Source: Leptospira sp. 96542 (GTDB taxonomy: Bacteria; Spirochaetota; Leptospiria; Leptospirales; Leptospiraceae). Taken from it: 64,000 nt of DNA. Within the stretch, counting starts at the first letter, position 1. Each line of letters opens with the position of its first letter. The stretch spans positions 1 through 64,000 of the forward strand of contig JARJFC010000006.1 in assembly GCA_029310945.1 (NCBI GenBank), read 5' to 3'. A program made the position numbers and the translations under genes. The notes beneath the pieces were generated by a model. The model made no database searches and was not told the DNA's origin. It saw nothing but the letters and a program-made list of their open reading frames with translations. Of this stretch, positions 62,693-64,000 are shown piece by piece.

Positions 62693-64000
62693 TCATCCTT
62701 CTTCAGACTCATCTTCTTCTTCGGACTCATCTTCTTCTTCAGACTCATCTTCTTCTTCGGACTCATCTTCTTCCTCAGACTCATCTTCTTCTTCAGACTC
62801 ATCTTCCTCTTCGGACTCATCTTCTTCTTCGGAACCATCTTCTTCTTCAGACTCATCTTCTTCTTCAGACTCATCTTCTTCTTCAGACTCATCTTCCTCT
62901 TCGGACTCATCTTCTTCTTCGGACTCATCCTCATCGGTTATGACTGGCAATGGCGGAGGCGGTGGAGGCGTTATTTCTTCTTCTTCTTCGGACTCATCCT
63001 CATCGGTTATGACTGGCAATGGCGGAGGCGGTGGAGGCGTTATTTCTTCTTCCTCTTCGGACTCATCCTCATCGGTTATGACTGGCAATGGAGGCGGTGG
63101 AGGTGTTATTTCGTCTTCCTCTTCGGACTCATCCTCATCGGTTATGACTGGCAATGGCGGAGGCGGCGGAGGTGTTATTTCGTCTTCCTCTTCCGAATCG
63201 TCTTCGTCATCTAAGATTTGCCATTGGTTTGTTAAATAGGCAAGATATTCTTCTTCCTCTTTTGAAACATCATCAACACCGACTATGGTACGAATGCTAT
63301 TGAGTATTTTACTGAGTAGTCCACTAGAAAGATACTTACCCAACAATTCGATGGATTCTTTGGTGAGTTCCTCATTTTCATATTCCTTCTGGATGTTTTT
63401 TAATATTTTTGCTGCAGACATATTGACACCTAATTTAGTTAAAGTGTCTTGCATATAAGTGGACAATTCTTCGTATTCGGAATCACTTACTTCGCCGTCA
63501 ATAGCAGCAACATCCAGAATGATTAGGCCGATGCGAAACTCCAAAGGAAAATCTCCCATCGCATATAACATTTCTTCATATTCATCATCTGTCATCTCCG
63601 CAAACGCAGTATCGTAATCACCAGTGATGGATGTGTCATCCCCCCAACCTTCTTCTTCAGTTTGGATAGGATCTAATTGGCGGATGATCCAAGTGTCAGC
63701 ATGATTGTAATTGCTATTGATCATATAATCATAAGGTATATAACAATAACCTTTATCTCCCCAATCTTCGCCCCACGAATTGCGAACAATGAATACCTTA
63801 TCCCTATCTGAATACCCAACGCATAACATAGCATGGTTTCCGTGGCTCCCTCGATTTTTATCGACATTATTTGGTTTTGGAACCAAACCTGGTTTTCTGT
63901 GAGAATCAAAAGAATTGAAAAGTTTAATTCCAAAAATTATGGGATACCCTTCTGCGAGTGCTGTTTTCCAAGAAATGAGATCAAGGGGAATCTTCTGAAC
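62693..64000 (-). CDS. Papain-like (C1) peptidase with TerB-like domain, Pro-rich repeats and acidic repeat tail (5' end outside window)
   Basis: The frame is open from the window edge, so the N-terminus, including the catalytic Cys, is not visible. The visible part starts with SWKTALAEGYPIIFGIKLFN, then the C1-family His (GNHAMLCVGY) and Asn (NSWGEDWGDKGY). Next is a ~110-residue TerB-like domain with two acidic metal-site motifs (AAIDGEVSDSEYEEL, GVDDVSKEEEEYL). Four 23-residue units PPPPPPLPVITDEDESEEED follow, then about 13 copies of the hexapeptide DESEEE ending at TGA... stop 62693. C1 peptidases cleave proteins; TerB domains occur in stress and phage-defence genes. The acidic tail is probably disordered and may bind cations. 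Confidence 0.8.
   Translation of the reverse strand, partial: VQKIPLDLISWKTALAEGYPIIFGIKLFNSFDSHRKPGLVPKPNNVDKNRGSHGNHAMLCVGYSDRDKVFIVRNSWGEDWGDKGYCYIPYDYMINSNYNHADTWIIRQLDPIQTEEEGWGDDTSITGDYDTAFAEMTDDEYEEMLYAMGDFPLEFRIGLIILDVAAIDGEVSDSEYEELSTYMQDTLTKLGVNMSAAKILKNIQKEYENEELTKESIELLGKYLSSGLLSKILNSIRTIVGVDDVSKEEEEYLAYLTNQWQILDDEDDSEEEDEITPPPPPPLPVITDEDESEEEDEITPPPPPLPVITDEDESEEEEEITPPPPPPLPVITDEDESEEEEEITPPPPPPLPVITDEDESEEEDESEEEDESEEEDESEEEDESEEEDGSEEEDESEEEDESEEEDESEEEDESEEEDESEEEDESEEEDESEEG
62706..62925. repeat. 18-bp coding tandem repeat (acidic hexapeptide)
   Basis: About 12-13 tandem copies of an 18-bp unit, GACTCATCTTCTTCTTCG on the plus strand, encoding DESEEE on the minus strand. Copies differ only at a few third positions (CTTC/CCTC, GG/AG), with one substituted unit at about 62831. 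This is a likely length-variable locus. Plus-strand and alternative-frame ORFs across it are artefacts. Confidence 0.9.
62931..63200. repeat. 69-bp coding tandem repeat (Pro-rich units)
   Basis: Four copies start at TCATCGGTTA in 62931, 63000, 63069 and 63135; the last interval is 66 bp because one unit has five rather than six prolines. Each encodes a proline run, PVITDED and an acidic stretch. Confidence 0.9.

Noticed and set aside
62686..62934. Lys/Met/Ser-rich repeat ORF on the minus strand and Gly-rich ORF on the plus strand
   Set aside because: They are alternative-frame readings of the 18-bp and 69-bp coding repeats of the peptidase gene.

Overview
The window is about 64 kb of low-GC (roughly 38%) spirochete chromosome and almost certainly comes from Leptospira. 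The evidence is two adjacent FlaB endoflagellin genes, many short spirochetal lipoproteins with loose lipoboxes (SC, FC, QC, NC), LRR and TPR proteins, STAS/anti-sigma modules, a PerR/Fur-type regulator, and the characteristic mix of housekeeping genes (panD-lipB, ileS, purL, mutL, ribH-nusB) among Leptospira-type hypotheticals. The species cannot be settled from the sequence alone.

Region 1 (1-4.8 kb) is a decayed accessory block. It opens with the 3' end of an IS3-family element. That element has cut off the front of a large secreted or polymorphic-toxin-type protein, leaving an alpha/beta-hydrolase (lipase-like) C-terminus followed 1 bp later by a lipoprotein that looks like its immunity partner. 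Next comes a second toxin remnant with a colicin-D-type C-terminus, broken by one nonsense codon and one frameshift, and an intact small putative immunity gene. A lipoprotein, a 59-bp tandem array of dyad-symmetric 16-mers, and a pseudogene with two in-frame stops complete the block.

Region 2 (4.8-23.5 kb) holds a TPP riboswitch and thiC, then a mostly minus-strand run: acyl-CoA dehydrogenase, a metallo-beta-lactamase/double cyclic-nucleotide-binding fusion, thioredoxin, a hypothetical, a secreted protein (possible flagellar-coiling FcpB), panD and a Panacea-domain gene. The last of these overlaps lipB head to head. A membrane sensor-like gene, a STAS/zinc-ribbon gene and murJ follow on the plus strand; a DoxX-like gene, ileS, an LRR lipoprotein and a large membrane protein lie on the minus strand.

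Region 3 (23.7-45 kb) carries a six-TM chemoreceptor, a Sco-like protein, a tiny unlisted protein gene, speD, a GH13 alpha-glucosidase and a STAS protein. A glycosyltransferase cluster (GT39 / Cys-rich protein / GT2) follows, with a repeated operator-like element before both transcription starts. After that come lipoproteins, a thioesterase, an rRNA pseudouridine synthase, an ABC exporter, a cytosolic chemoreceptor with reversed domain order, an atypical SDR, an LpoB-like lipoprotein facing a TPR lipoprotein, and purL.

Region 4 (44.5-64 kb) has a flavin reductase divergent from a Fur/PerR-type regulator with a Per-box-like site. It continues with mutL, an ECF sigma/anti-sigma pair, a TPR protein, hpf, DUF4912 with a GH57 branching-enzyme-like gene, a SET-domain protein, and a tightly packed plus-strand operon: small ORF, ribH, nusB, TPR, methyltransferase, DEAD-box helicase, amidase and a GerMN-like membrane protein. 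The two flaB genes follow, the first behind an intrinsic-terminator-like hairpin in its leader. The window ends inside a minus-strand gene whose product joins a papain-like peptidase, a TerB-like domain, proline-rich 23-residue repeats and a long acidic hexapeptide tail.
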